Below, in pieces: positions 33,107 through 43,033 of a stretch of 64,000 nucleotides of DNA. The notes beneath the pieces were generated by a model that was not told the origin of the DNA, ran no database searches, and saw only the letters and a program-made list of their open reading frames with translations. A program made the translations under genes and the position numbers. Within the stretch, counting starts at the first letter, position 1; each line of letters opens with the position of its first letter. Source of the DNA: Agathobaculum sp. NTUH-O15-33 (GTDB lineage: Bacteria > Bacillota > Clostridia > Oscillospirales > Butyricicoccaceae); NCBI RefSeq assembly GCF_033193315.1, contig NZ_CP136187.1, positions 3,851,501 to 3,915,500 of the forward strand, written 5' to 3'.

Positions 33107-35485
33107 TTACCAGATCCGTACACGGTCCTCCGGAGCGACATACATGCCGTCCCCCGGCTGAACATCATAAGTTTTATAAAATTCCTCATAGCAGGCAATC
33201 GGGTGGTTCACGCGGCCTTTTGCACGGCTGTGTACGTCGGTCGTCACAACCAGCTCCAATCTGGAGCGTTCCGCCGTAAAGCAAGAACCTCTGGCGAAGT
33301 TGCGGAAAAAGGCGTCGTAGTCCGGATTTTCCATCCTGCCCAACAGCTCCAGAGAACAGCCGATACCGCCCGTGTCCGCAATATTTTCACCCAGCGTCTG
33401 CTGCCCATCCAGCGCGATTCCCGGCGCGATCTCATATCCATCATAATACGCGATCATTTTTTCACACAAGCCGTCAAACGCCGCACGGTCTTCTTCGGTC
33501 CACCAGTTGACCGCGTTGCCCTTTTCATCGAACTTGGAACCGCTGTTATCAAACGCATGGGTGATTTCATGACCAATTACAACGCCGACGCCGCCAAGGT
33601 TTGTTTCGCGGCTGGCTGACGGGTCATAATAGGGCTGCTGGAGAATCCCGGCCGGGAAATTGATCGAGTTATCGGTCGGTACATAGCCCGCCCCCGCGCG
33701 ATAGATGGGCATGGGCCAGATATCTTTGTCAGCCATTTCTCCCGCTTGCAACGCGTCTGCTTGATACTGCGCGCGGCGAAGCGCGCAGGCATTCTGAAAG
33801 TAACGGTTTTCTTCGTCCGCTGCTCCTAAAATCTCCGCTCCGTCCAAATCAGTGGAATATTGATCGGGATAACCGACATGGATCTTCATGGTGTCCAGTT
33901 TTTTGAGTGCCTTTTCCTTGGTCTGCTCACTCATCCAGTCCAATTTTTGAACGCGGCCCCGGTAGGCGGCAATGTACTCTTTCACCATTTCAGTGACGTC
34001 CGCCTTGATTTCAGGCGAGCAATATTTCTCCGCATACGCTTCTTCAATATAACCGGACAACTGGCTCATGGTTGCGTCTCTGGCCGCGTCCTCCGGGTCA
34101 TAGCTCCCCTGCATGCCGTTGTATACCTTTGAAAATTCCCATTCCGCTTCTGCAAATTTCAAACTGAGCTGCTCGCCGGCTTCTGCGGCCAGCGAAGTCT
34201 TAAGCTTTGCTTTGAGCGTTTCCAGATTCTGTTCGTTAATTTCCTTTGCAAACGCTTCTATGAGTCCCAAATCCATGATATTAAACTTTGGGGGCGTACG
34301 CTCCACGCTGCAGGCCTCCAGCAGGCTTTTCAAATCCGCTGACGGGTAAAGGGCTTCCAGCTCTTCAAAAGTACGGGGATTGTATATTTTATCTACATTA
34401 TACTGATCTTTTGGAGAAAGCTGCTTTTCCGCCAGCCTCGCGTCCAGATCATAGACTAGCATCGCATGTCTTGCCGCATCCTTTTCTGTCTCGCCAAGAT
34501 AAATCAGCTGCTTTTCCAGCAGCTGCCGGGAGGCGGTTTGCACCGTTCCGTCTTCCCCCGCTTCATAAAGAGAGTGGGAAAGCGCCGGCGAATTGCAGAG
34601 CAGTACCGGAATGCTGCTGTTTGCATCCGCCGCGTCCTTGTTAAACTGAAAATCCAGCAGTGCGGCAATGCCGGTTTCACGCAGGATCGTGTGATGAACC
34701 TGAAACAGCTCTTCTACGCTTTGTGCGCGATCCACCAAATCCAGATATTTTTGAATCGGCTGGATATCCAGCCGATCGCGCGTTTCAAAGTCCCGAGCGC
34801 TGCTTAGATAATCCGCGATTTTTTGCTGAGGGGTGCCGGGCTTCTGCTCCTGTGAAACGATATCTTCCAGCAGCGTTGTCAGTTTTTCATCGTTGCGCCG
34901 GTTCATTTGATCCTGCGCGGATTCCGTATCGAACCCGTCATAAATGACGCTGTTGTCCAGCGTTTCTTTGTTAACCGTGCTGTAGAAATCATCCCTTACA
35001 TTGCTTCCGAACAGCTGCCATATCCGCTGCAGCATGAATTCCAGCTGTGCTGAGGTGACAGGCTCGTTCGCCTTAAGCGAGCCGCCCTCCGTTCCTGCCA
35101 GAATACCGCCTTTGACCAAATTCTCCACATCTTCTATGGCCCAGCTTGGAACGTCCGTGTATACCAGATTGGTAAAGCTTACACGTTTGTCATGACCTTT
35201 TGGCTCCGGCAGCGTTCCAAAAGCACGGCTAATCATCACGAAGCATTCCGCACGCGTGACCGGCTGCGTTTCCCTGAGCGCTCCGTCCTCATCCCCGCGC
35301 ATGATAGTCCCTTCTTCCAACGCCGTTGGTGAATAAGCGTCCGCTGCCGTAAGCAGTCGCTGCAACACTTCCTCCCGCGTCATTTCGTGTGAATCCGCCT
35401 TGTCCGCCGCCCACGCCGGCGGCACGGATACAAGCATAGAGATTGCTGTCAAACCCGCTATAACCAGCTTCCTACTGCGTTTCAT
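33107..35485 (-). CDS. M13 (neprilysin/PepO-like) metallopeptidase with SLH domains, copy 1
   Basis: 792 residues. Signal peptide ending near 'PPAWA'; SLH-like segments at the N-terminus (about 35-170: 'LRETQPVTRAECFVMISRAF' and 'LKANEPVTSAQLEFMLQRIW'), then the M13 helical and catalytic domains. Zinc motif HEITH (639-643) with the third ligand in 'GENIAD' (E700) and Asp704. The family cleaves small peptides. SLH at the N-terminus would hold the enzyme on the wall, which suggests trimming of extracellular peptides released by the neighbouring proteases. Paralogue of the next gene upstream; both end in 'APEDRV.IW'. Confidence 0.92.
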   Translation of the reverse strand: MKRSRKLVIAGLTAISMLVSVPPAWAADKADSHEMTREEVLQRLLTAADAYSPTALEEGTIMRGDEDGALRETQPVTRAECFVMISRAFGTLPEPKGHDKRVSFTNLVYTDVPSWAIEDVENLVKGGILAGTEGGSLKANEPVTSAQLEFMLQRIWQLFGSNVRDDFYSTVNKETLDNSVIYDGFDTESAQDQMNRRNDEKLTTLLEDIVSQEQKPGTPQQKIADYLSSARDFETRDRLDIQPIQKYLDLVDRAQSVEELFQVHHTILRETGIAALLDFQFNKDAADANSSIPVLLCNSPALSHSLYEAGEDGTVQTASRQLLEKQLIYLGETEKDAARHAMLVYDLDARLAEKQLSPKDQYNVDKIYNPRTFEELEALYPSADLKSLLEACSVERTPPKFNIMDLGLIEAFAKEINEQNLETLKAKLKTSLAAEAGEQLSLKFAEAEWEFSKVYNGMQGSYDPEDAARDATMSQLSGYIEEAYAEKYCSPEIKADVTEMVKEYIAAYRGRVQKLDWMSEQTKEKALKKLDTMKIHVGYPDQYSTDLDGAEILGAADEENRYFQNACALRRAQYQADALQAGEMADKDIWPMPIYRAGAGYVPTDNSINFPAGILQQPYYDPSASRETNLGGVGVVIGHEITHAFDNSGSKFDEKGNAVNWWTEEDRAAFDGLCEKMIAYYDGYEIAPGIALDGQQTLGENIADTGGIGCSLELLGRMENPDYDAFFRNFARGSCFTAERSRLELVVTTDVHSRAKGRVNHPIACYEEFYKTYDVQPGDGMYVAPEDRVRIW

Positions 35486-35580
35486 TTTGTCGAGTCCCCT
35501 TTCATACGGCTAGTCTGAGATGTCAACCCCTGATTGAGAACCGGTTCCGAATGACAGTGCGTACGGAAAACGCGGGTGAA

Positions 35581-37944
35581 TTACCATATTGCAACCCGGT
35601 CTTCCGGCGCAAGGTACATACCGTCCCTTTCGTCAATCCCAAAGGTCTCATAAAATTCCTTACAATTCGAGAGTATCGGGTTGGTTCTGGACTTTCCAAG
35701 GGCGTGAACATCGTTTTGCGTGAGATACTGCGCGAATTCCCTGCTGGTAATCAAAATATCCGATAAGGAAAGGCTATTAAAAAACTCCTTATAATTAGGA
35801 TTTTTCAAGCCGGACAGGATCTCCATCATACAGGCTACCGAGCCCTGATCCGCCACATTTTCGCTTAATGTACGCGCTCCGTCTATTGCAATACCGGGGG
35901 CAAATTCATACCCGTCGTACAGCGCGGCCATTTTATCGCACAGTTTTTGAAACGCCGCGTAATCCTCAGCAGCCCACCAATTTGATACATTTCCGTTTTC
36001 ATCGAACTTCGCTCCATTAGAATCAAAAGCGTGGGTGATTTCATGCCCAATCGTATAACCGATAGAGCCAAGATTGTATTCGTAGGATTTTTGCGGATCG
36101 TATATCGGCGGCTGCAAATACGCCGCCGGGAAGATGATTTCATTTGATTGCGGGTTGTAAAAAGCGTTTACTTCATAGACTTTTGCGATCCATTCTGTCT
36201 TGTCCACAGGCTTTCCCTGAAGCGATGCGGTGTACTCCTGCAGCGCTCGGTTGATCGCCGCCCAGTTTGAAAAATAGCTGCCCCCGTCTTTCGTTGATTT
36301 GATTTGCACGTTATCCACATAGGTATCCCAGCGATCCGGATAACCAACCTTTATGACCATGGTTTCCAGTTTTTTCAGCGCCTCCCGTTTTGTCGCGTCG
36401 CTCATCCAGCTCAACGCCGAAACACGCTTCTTATAAACCTCGATAATGTCCTTTGCCATGTTTGTTACGTCTTCTTTTTGTTCGGCGGAAAAATATTTTT
36501 CAGCGTACGCCTTTCCCAAATAGGTACTCATCTTATTCTGCAGGGCTTGTACCGCAAGCTCTTCGTCAGTGAGACCCCCCTCAAGCTCCCAATAGTTATT
36601 CTCAAACTGCTCTTTAACGTCGGTAAAGTTTTTGCTTATCAGCCCGCCCATTTTTTTAATAATTTCCAGCTTTGCCTTCGTTTTCAGCACCTTTAAATGA
36701 TCGTTTGTAAATAAATTCGCGTATTCCTGAGTAAGGGCGGAATCATCAATCAGAATTCTGCCCTCCTTCTTCAGCCCGCTGCACCGCAAAGCCTCCTCTA
36801 TATCTACCCCGGGAAACATTGCTTCCAGCTGGTCAAAGGAATAGCGGTTATTTATCTTATCAATATCATAATGGTCCTCGGGTGAAAGCATTTTTTCAGC
36901 AAGCCTTTTATCAAATTCATAAACTTCTTCCGCGGACGCGGCGTCTTGCGCATCGATCATCGAAAGCCTTTTCCTGACATAATCCAGATAGAGCTGCTTC
37001 CTATGCTCATCTGTTCCCATATAAAAGGCCTGCTCCATTTCCGGCTGCGCGGTAGTAAAATATAAGCTATACTTTGAGGAATCGTTATAATCAGGCGTCA
37101 GCGAGAAGGACATAAACTGATAACAGCCTGTCTGTTCCATCACCGCGGATTGTGCCCTCAGCAAATCATTGACATTCCGCGCCTTATCGATTGCGTCGAG
37201 AAAGGGCTGTATGGGGGCGTAGCCCGCCTGATTTCTGCCTTCCGTATCCATAATGGTTTCATAATAATCCGCCATTTTCTGCTCCGGCGTTCCGGCGGCA
37301 TGCGGTTTTGCGATAAGCTCCTTTATGATTTCATCGATCTGCCCTATCACATCATCTCTCACGTCATAGGCAACGCCGCCCATACTGCGTCCGGGCTTCA
37401 TTTCATAGCTATCGAGATATTCTCTGGCTACGGTCGAGTAAAAATCGTCCTTTTCATTGGCGCCGAACAGGGCAAACACCCGGTGGATAAACAACCGCAT
37501 CTGCTTCATCGTTACAGCTTCATCAGGGGAAAAGGTTCCCGCCGCCGTTCCCGCGACAATACCTGCTTTGAAAACAGGCCCGAGCTCCGTCTTTGCCCAG
37601 TCGGGAACATCGGTAAAGGTATCCGCCGGAAAAGCCAGCTTCGCGTTCTGCCCCTTTGGAACCGGCAAGGCGCCAAAGGCACGCTGCAGCATGACAAGCG
37701 CTTCCGCTCTGGTAACCGTCTGGTTCTCATGCAGCAGCCCATCCCCGTAGCCTTTTATAATATCACTTTTTGTCACTCCGGAATTGTAGTCATCCGCGGC
37801 AATGAGCAGCAACTCCGCCACTTCACCGCGCGTAGCGGCAGCTGTCTCCTCGTTTCCTTGGCCTCCTTGAACCGCTGCGTCCAGCTGCGCCGCAAAGCCA
37901 ACGGGAACCGCGCTTAAAAGAATACACAGCGAGAGAAACACCAA
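35581..37944 (-). CDS. M13 metallopeptidase with SLH domains, copy 2 (start frameshifted)
   Basis: 787 residues from the TTG at 37944. HEITH (634-638) and 'SENVAD' give an intact M13 active site; N-terminal SLH-like segments precede it. The natural start is almost certainly ATG 37963 behind GGAGGAG: with eight A after ATG it would read MKKKLLLVFLSLCILLSAVP, a complete signal peptide. The sequence has nine A, so ATG is out of frame by one. This may be a sequencing error, a slippage-prone expression switch or a real mutation. As written, the TTG start still gives a hydrophobic N-terminus but no basic residues. Confidence 0.88.
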   Translation of the reverse strand: MVFLSLCILLSAVPVGFAAQLDAAVQGGQGNEETAAATRGEVAELLLIAADDYNSGVTKSDIIKGYGDGLLHENQTVTRAEALVMLQRAFGALPVPKGQNAKLAFPADTFTDVPDWAKTELGPVFKAGIVAGTAAGTFSPDEAVTMKQMRLFIHRVFALFGANEKDDFYSTVAREYLDSYEMKPGRSMGGVAYDVRDDVIGQIDEIIKELIAKPHAAGTPEQKMADYYETIMDTEGRNQAGYAPIQPFLDAIDKARNVNDLLRAQSAVMEQTGCYQFMSFSLTPDYNDSSKYSLYFTTAQPEMEQAFYMGTDEHRKQLYLDYVRKRLSMIDAQDAASAEEVYEFDKRLAEKMLSPEDHYDIDKINNRYSFDQLEAMFPGVDIEEALRCSGLKKEGRILIDDSALTQEYANLFTNDHLKVLKTKAKLEIIKKMGGLISKNFTDVKEQFENNYWELEGGLTDEELAVQALQNKMSTYLGKAYAEKYFSAEQKEDVTNMAKDIIEVYKKRVSALSWMSDATKREALKKLETMVIKVGYPDRWDTYVDNVQIKSTKDGGSYFSNWAAINRALQEYTASLQGKPVDKTEWIAKVYEVNAFYNPQSNEIIFPAAYLQPPIYDPQKSYEYNLGSIGYTIGHEITHAFDSNGAKFDENGNVSNWWAAEDYAAFQKLCDKMAALYDGYEFAPGIAIDGARTLSENVADQGSVACMMEILSGLKNPNYKEFFNSLSLSDILITSREFAQYLTQNDVHALGKSRTNPILSNCKEFYETFGIDERDGMYLAPEDRVAIW

Positions 37945-38019
37945 TAAAAGCTTTTTTTTTCATAATCGTTCTGCTCCTCCTGTTCGTTTCACCGTTTCTT
38001 CCTGCACGGCGAATTACGG

Positions 38020-38063
38020 CAGCCCCTTCCTACCGACAGCCATGCTCGGAGGAAGGGGCTGGA
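38020..38063 (-). other. Long hairpin between surface-protease genes
   Basis: CAGCCCCTTCCTA and AGGAAGGGGCTG pair across an 18-base loop just after the IdeS-like gene. There is no T run, so it is more likely a processing or stability element than a terminator. Confidence 0.4.
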
Positions 38064-38075
38064 ATGCGCCGCCCC

Positions 38076-41000
38076 TTACTTGTTTAGCGTGGAGAGGTAC
38101 CGCATGAGCATGGCGGCCACCTCCGCGCGGGTGGCATTCCCCTTGGGAGCGAGAACGCCGGCGCCCCTGCCGGTAAGGATGCCTTGCTCTACCGCCCAGC
38201 GTATGGCGTTCTGGGCGAAGGCGGAAACCTCGTCGGCGTCGGTGAAGTCCAACGCAGGGTTTGCCGCTGCCGGGGAACCGGCGTAGCGGTAAAGCATGGT
38301 GGCAAGCTGCTCACGGGTAAGGGAGCCGTCCAGGTTGGTACCGTCAGAGATGCCCCGCTCCACGGCCCAGCGCATGCCCGCGTCGTACCACTTGCCGCCC
38401 GCGGGGGTGGTGGTATCCTGACCGTCCGCACGGGCCAGAACGGTCATCAGCATGGCGCGGGTCATGGGGGCATTGGGACTGAACGCGGTATCCGAAGTGC
38501 CGGTGAACAGGCCGTGTTCCACCACATACCGCACCGATTCAAAATACCACGCCCCGGCGTCCAGATCGGTGTACTTGCTCATGTCCGCCGCGGACGGCTC
38601 GTCAGGGATTTTCTCAAAGGTGACGACCACCTCGTCGGTGCGTTTCAGGCCGGTGAGCTTGCCGTTTGCCGGGATGTCCACCGAATTGCCGTTCACGGTG
38701 ATTTTGCCGATCCGGTACCCCTTGTCCGGGGTGATGGTAACGGCGCCGCTGCCGGTGGTCACTTTGCCGCCAGCGCCCTCCACTCTGGCGCTGGGCCGTG
38801 CTGCGGCGGACCCACCGCCAGAGCCGCCGGAGCTGTTCCACGTCCACTTGGCGTAGAGCGTCATATCCTCCGTTACCATGTCGGTATCGAAGTTCCAGAC
38901 CGTCTCGCAGGCACTCTCCTTATACCAGCCGTCGAAAGCATAGCCGCCGCGGGTAGGATCAGTGGGCTTCTCCACTTTGCCGCCCGCCGCCACGGAAACA
39001 CTCTCCACGGCGGAGCCGCCCTGACTGTCAAAGGCGACGGTGTGCGCAGCGGTTTCAGCAGCCTTTGCGTAAGAGCCGAAAAGCCGTTCATGCGGATTGT
39101 TCATCATATCGACCGCATATGCCGCATCAGGGAAGTCACTGTGTATTCCCGTTGTTTCCCAATTTGTGCCGTCCGCGGATACGATGAGAGAACCGTTACC
39201 GTCTTCCTTGATGATAACACCTTCATGAATGCGGTCGGTCAAATAGGGAATGAGGAACAGGCTGACAGCTCCTTCGCCGCTGTATACCCACGCTGGCTTG
39301 CCCTCCTCATCTAGCACAAAGAGCTGCTCGGGGCCGCCTGTCCGGCTCAAACTATCGGCGGTTACCTTCGCATCCGCCGCGGTAAAGTAGCTTCCAAATA
39401 CGTTGATATTTCCGCCAAGGTCCAAACTGCCGTTGGCTGTAAAGATGCAGCCTGCCGCATTGGTTATTCCGAGCGAAGTGATGGCGCCGCCGCCGTCAGA
39501 ATTGGCGCTGTTGTTGGTAAAGGTGGAATAAAGCGCATTGACCGTACCGCCGTTATTATAGACCGCGCCGCTGTTTGAACTGTTTGAAACCACATTGCAG
39601 TTCAGCATGGTTACCGCCGCGTCCCCATCCGTGCCGACCGCGCCGCCGTAACCGGCGCTGTTTTGGACAAAGCTGCAATTCAGCAGCAGCATGCTGCCGC
39701 CGTTTGAATAGAGCGCGCCGCCCGAAAGACCGCTTGTGTTGTAATACAGCATACATTGCCGGAGCGACACCGTGCCGCCGTTATTTTCTATCGCGCCGCC
39801 GTACGCCTTGCCGTATCCACCCGCCAGCATGATTTCTGAGATGGTGAGGTCGCCGGATTGCCCCACACGGAACAGCTGCGCGGTGCCGGGACCGCTGATT
39901 GCCGCCCCCTTAGACTGCGAATTCGGGGAAGCGGCCGGACATTCTATGACGATTCTCCCCGTTTCTATGTCAATGGGTTTGTCCAGATAAATAATTTCCC
40001 CTTCCGGAATCGTAATCCTGTCGTTTACACCACCGGATTCCGCATATTCCGCCACAGCCTCTCTCAGAGAGGTTTCCCCGTCGTACGGGTCGGTGATATC
40101 GTAGGGTGTGGTGACCCCATAGGAAGCTTTTTCCGCGACTTCGAGCGTGCTGATCTGGAATGCGACGGTTCCGGAATCGCTTTCCACCGCAACCACAATG
40201 TCATAGCGGCCGGACAGCTCGGCATCCCAGAAAGAAAAGCTGATGGTGTCCGAGCTCTCTCCCTTACGCAGCGTCATTGATTCCGTGCGAAACAGTTCTG
40301 TTTGTTCATCGCCCTTTACCGCATAGACCACGGCGCTGCACGTCGCCTGCTCACTGCCATCTGTGGAGTCGTTCCTGATCTGAAAGGCAAACTGCTCGCC
40401 CGGATTTAACGCCTTTGCGCCCGTCTTCAGCGGAGTCGGTTCAATGGTATGTTTTTCATCCGTCAGCACTTCAAACTTCTGATAGGCAAGGGGATACGGA
40501 TCTGAGTAAATTTGCTGAACCGGGGAATCGGCGTCCACCGGATAAATCACAAGCCGGAATTTCACCTGACTGCCCTTGTTATAAATAGTACAGGTATCCG
40601 GAGGAGCCTCGTCGCTTACCTCCGCCACTTCCCAATAGGTCCAATCATCACCTATACAATAGCTCCGCATCAGGATATAGTCGGCGGCATCCGGCAAAAC
40701 GTCCTCCAAACCATCATACGTGAACGACACTTGCGCCTCACCGTCTTTCATGGCTCCCACGGAAGCGTTCATCTTAACCTTTGATATATCATAATCCGCC
40801 GGCGAAACTGTGAAATCAAATTGGAATTCATTATTGTAGAAATACGCCTCACCCGGGTTATGGTCTGGATTGACCGTGACCGTGAGCGTATAATCGCCCG
40901 CCGGTAAATCAGATAGTTTCGTCTTTTGCGTTTGATACACGTCCGATTCTTCAAATGCCGGAATGGACCCCTTATAGGTGTATTTTTGGGGCTCTACTTT

Positions 41001-42389
41001 GCCGCCGGTCACGGCTACGGTATAACTGAACGCCTGACTCGAATCCTTGGCGCCGGCATTGTAAAAACGCGGAACCATATAAAGAGTGTCTCCCTCTTTA
41101 AAATTGGTACCGGAGAATTGGACGTCCAATGCGTCATTGGTCAGGCTCAGCGAGCTTACCATTAGGTCGGGCGACGTCTTTTTATTTTTCGTGGCAGTTT
41201 CGGCGGTTTCGTATGCCACATCATCGCTATAAGGGAGCAGCGTGACAAAATCCTCCAGTACACCCACGTTGCCGTAACCGTCAAATTTCCAGCTGTCGTA
41301 TTGCCCCTGTTGATAGAGACTCATGTTGAGCACCTGCAACTTATTCGGGGCCGTACGGCGGTTGGGGTCCTTCTGCATGTCCGAGTCGGAGTCGGAAACA
41401 ATGAGCGCCTGATAATGCCCGCGGTCATCTACGGCAAGGTCGTTGTCGCAGATATACCCCCAACAGGTGATTGCATGTCCGCCTTGCCTGTTTCCGCTTC
41501 CATCTATCCATCCGATTCCTATACCCAGACCGCAGCCGTTTTCAAGCTGATGCATCACATCAACGATTTGTTTTGGCTGATCTGTCATGCCCCAATATTT
41601 TACTATTTGGTTTGAAGAATACTCCGGTAAATATCCGTCGATCTTGCCGGGTTCCTTTTCCTGCGCCCACCCGGGCAGGTCAGACATTTGATACACCCCA
41701 TTAAAAAACCATTCAAGGCCATATAGCTGATGGCTGCCGACATCGGTGAAGCTGTCTACAAACAAGTCAAGCAGGTCGTCCGTGCTGGAAAATCCCGCTT
41801 TCTTACCCCACCCGGTAAAGGCCAGCGTATTTGCCGTGGATGCCGCCCAGCAGAGCAGATCATCACCGTCCGACGGCAAATCTGTTTTTTCCGCATCGAT
41901 AAAGTCCAGCGATTCCATTGTGAACTGTGAGTTTTCCAAAACCGCGGTTACTAACTTTTCCTGCACCAGAGCAAGATTTGCATTCGTCAAGCCCGTCAAG
42001 AAAGCCTCCGTATGATCCGCCGGAGATAATTCAAATCGAACGGCATAATAGCCGTTCGGAGCCGGAGTTTCGGGAACTCCAATCGCATTTGTATCGCTTG
42101 AGGGGATAATATCATTGAGTTCTACGTGGATGATCTGCCGGTCGGCCTGATAAATTTCGTAGGACGCAATGCTGCTTACAACAAAGTTTTCCCCCATGCC
42201 CTCGGCGTTTATGACACCCTCAAAGGTATGGACATCCCCCTCTGTATCGGTGATACTGGTATGAAAGCCTTCTGCTTCTTCCATTTTGATAGCCGAAAAT
42301 CTGTCATCCGAATACGCCGCCGCCGATGTCGCCATAGCGATGGAAAACAACATGCCTGTGACAAGCGTTAATAACATTCTTTTTTTCAT
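38076..42389 (-). CDS. IdeS/Mac-like (peptidase C66) cysteine protease with beta-helix and SLH domains
   Basis: 1437 residues. Signal peptide 'MKKRMLLTLVTGMLFSIAMA'. Residues about 165-345 match the IdeS fold: C180 in 'DDLLCWAASTANTLAFTGWG', H305 in 'GGHAITCWGYICD' and D333/D335 in 'ALIVSDSDSD', equivalent to IdeS Cys94, His262, Asp284/286. IdeS cleaves human IgG at the hinge. CARDB-like Ig domains follow, then a right-handed beta-helix with PMP-like repeats (about 800-1010), an InlB-type repeat ('FDSQGG...LYAKW') and three SLH domains. AGGAGG precedes ATG 42389. First gene of the surface block. The specificity is not knowable from sequence, so immunoglobulin is one candidate among host proteins. 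Confidence 0.82.
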   Translation of the reverse strand: MKKRMLLTLVTGMLFSIAMATSAAAYSDDRFSAIKMEEAEGFHTSITDTEGDVHTFEGVINAEGMGENFVVSSIASYEIYQADRQIIHVELNDIIPSSDTNAIGVPETPAPNGYYAVRFELSPADHTEAFLTGLTNANLALVQEKLVTAVLENSQFTMESLDFIDAEKTDLPSDGDDLLCWAASTANTLAFTGWGKKAGFSSTDDLLDLFVDSFTDVGSHQLYGLEWFFNGVYQMSDLPGWAQEKEPGKIDGYLPEYSSNQIVKYWGMTDQPKQIVDVMHQLENGCGLGIGIGWIDGSGNRQGGHAITCWGYICDNDLAVDDRGHYQALIVSDSDSDMQKDPNRRTAPNKLQVLNMSLYQQGQYDSWKFDGYGNVGVLEDFVTLLPYSDDVAYETAETATKNKKTSPDLMVSSLSLTNDALDVQFSGTNFKEGDTLYMVPRFYNAGAKDSSQAFSYTVAVTGGKVEPQKYTYKGSIPAFEESDVYQTQKTKLSDLPAGDYTLTVTVNPDHNPGEAYFYNNEFQFDFTVSPADYDISKVKMNASVGAMKDGEAQVSFTYDGLEDVLPDAADYILMRSYCIGDDWTYWEVAEVSDEAPPDTCTIYNKGSQVKFRLVIYPVDADSPVQQIYSDPYPLAYQKFEVLTDEKHTIEPTPLKTGAKALNPGEQFAFQIRNDSTDGSEQATCSAVVYAVKGDEQTELFRTESMTLRKGESSDTISFSFWDAELSGRYDIVVAVESDSGTVAFQISTLEVAEKASYGVTTPYDITDPYDGETSLREAVAEYAESGGVNDRITIPEGEIIYLDKPIDIETGRIVIECPAASPNSQSKGAAISGPGTAQLFRVGQSGDLTISEIMLAGGYGKAYGGAIENNGGTVSLRQCMLYYNTSGLSGGALYSNGGSMLLLNCSFVQNSAGYGGAVGTDGDAAVTMLNCNVVSNSSNSGAVYNNGGTVNALYSTFTNNSANSDGGGAITSLGITNAAGCIFTANGSLDLGGNINVFGSYFTAADAKVTADSLSRTGGPEQLFVLDEEGKPAWVYSGEGAVSLFLIPYLTDRIHEGVIIKEDGNGSLIVSADGTNWETTGIHSDFPDAAYAVDMMNNPHERLFGSYAKAAETAAHTVAFDSQGGSAVESVSVAAGGKVEKPTDPTRGGYAFDGWYKESACETVWNFDTDMVTEDMTLYAKWTWNSSGGSGGGSAAARPSARVEGAGGKVTTGSGAVTITPDKGYRIGKITVNGNSVDIPANGKLTGLKRTDEVVVTFEKIPDEPSAADMSKYTDLDAGAWYFESVRYVVEHGLFTGTSDTAFSPNAPMTRAMLMTVLARADGQDTTTPAGGKWYDAGMRWAVERGISDGTNLDGSLTREQLATMLYRYAGSPAAANPALDFTDADEVSAFAQNAIRWAVEQGILTGRGAGVLAPKGNATRAEVAAMLMRYLSTLNK

Positions 42390-42450
42390 TACCGCGCAAT
42401 CCTCCTGTCCTATTCTGTCACTGATTCGATGAAACTTAATTGGGACACTC

Positions 42451-42606
42451 TCACAGCTGTTCTCCTATATTGTGCAAGGTCTCTTTGTCCGTGAGCGTCA
42501 GGCAGTAATTGTCCACGGCGGACATCGCATCGACGTCCGTCACCATCTCCACGTTCGGATTGAGTTGCTTCAAGCAAATGGATTTACCCTCTTTCCTAAT
42601 TTTCAT
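42451..42606 (-). pseudogene. Small fragment, possibly STAS-like
   Basis: A 51-codon frame 'MKIRKEGKSICLKQLNPNVE' and onwards faintly recalls the C-terminal end of anti-sigma-factor antagonists (STAS). No ribosome site was found and the match is weak. The surrounding 42.4-44.5 kb is AT-rich and decayed. Confidence 0.25.
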
Positions 42607-42880
42607 GTGTATAAAGATCTTTGAACTTGTCTTAAATTTACATGAAATTGCTCCTATTTTCTCGATAGATTTCCTCTTCAATATTATGATAATTGAACAA
42701 AGACAACAAAAGGACAACAAATCAGAGGTCCTATCAATTCTTTTACCTTATTCCTGATTCAAATTAATGGTTGATCACTTCATTTCGCTCTTACTTTGGA
42801 GACAAAATGGTCAGTGTGCTTATTGATAGAAACGAGAATAAAAATATATTTCAACAACAATTTTCTTATTACTGTATAAA

Positions 42881-42928
42881 AACTATGGAGAACTACTTTT
42901 CTTGAGTAGTTCTCCATAGTTTTTATAC
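42881..42928. terminator. Bidirectional terminator
   Basis: TAAAAACTATGGAGAACTACT pairs perfectly with its complement around TTTCTTG. A and T tracts on both sides make it work in either direction. The remaining 42.7-43.0 kb shows nothing else. Confidence 0.75.
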
Positions 42929-43033
42929 GAGGTTCACGAATTAAATTTTCACTATTTTGCGGCTACTATTAAATCACCCCCAATCCAGTTTAATTGGGAG
43001 GTTAGTTTCCTTTTGCTTTGCTATGGTGCAATC

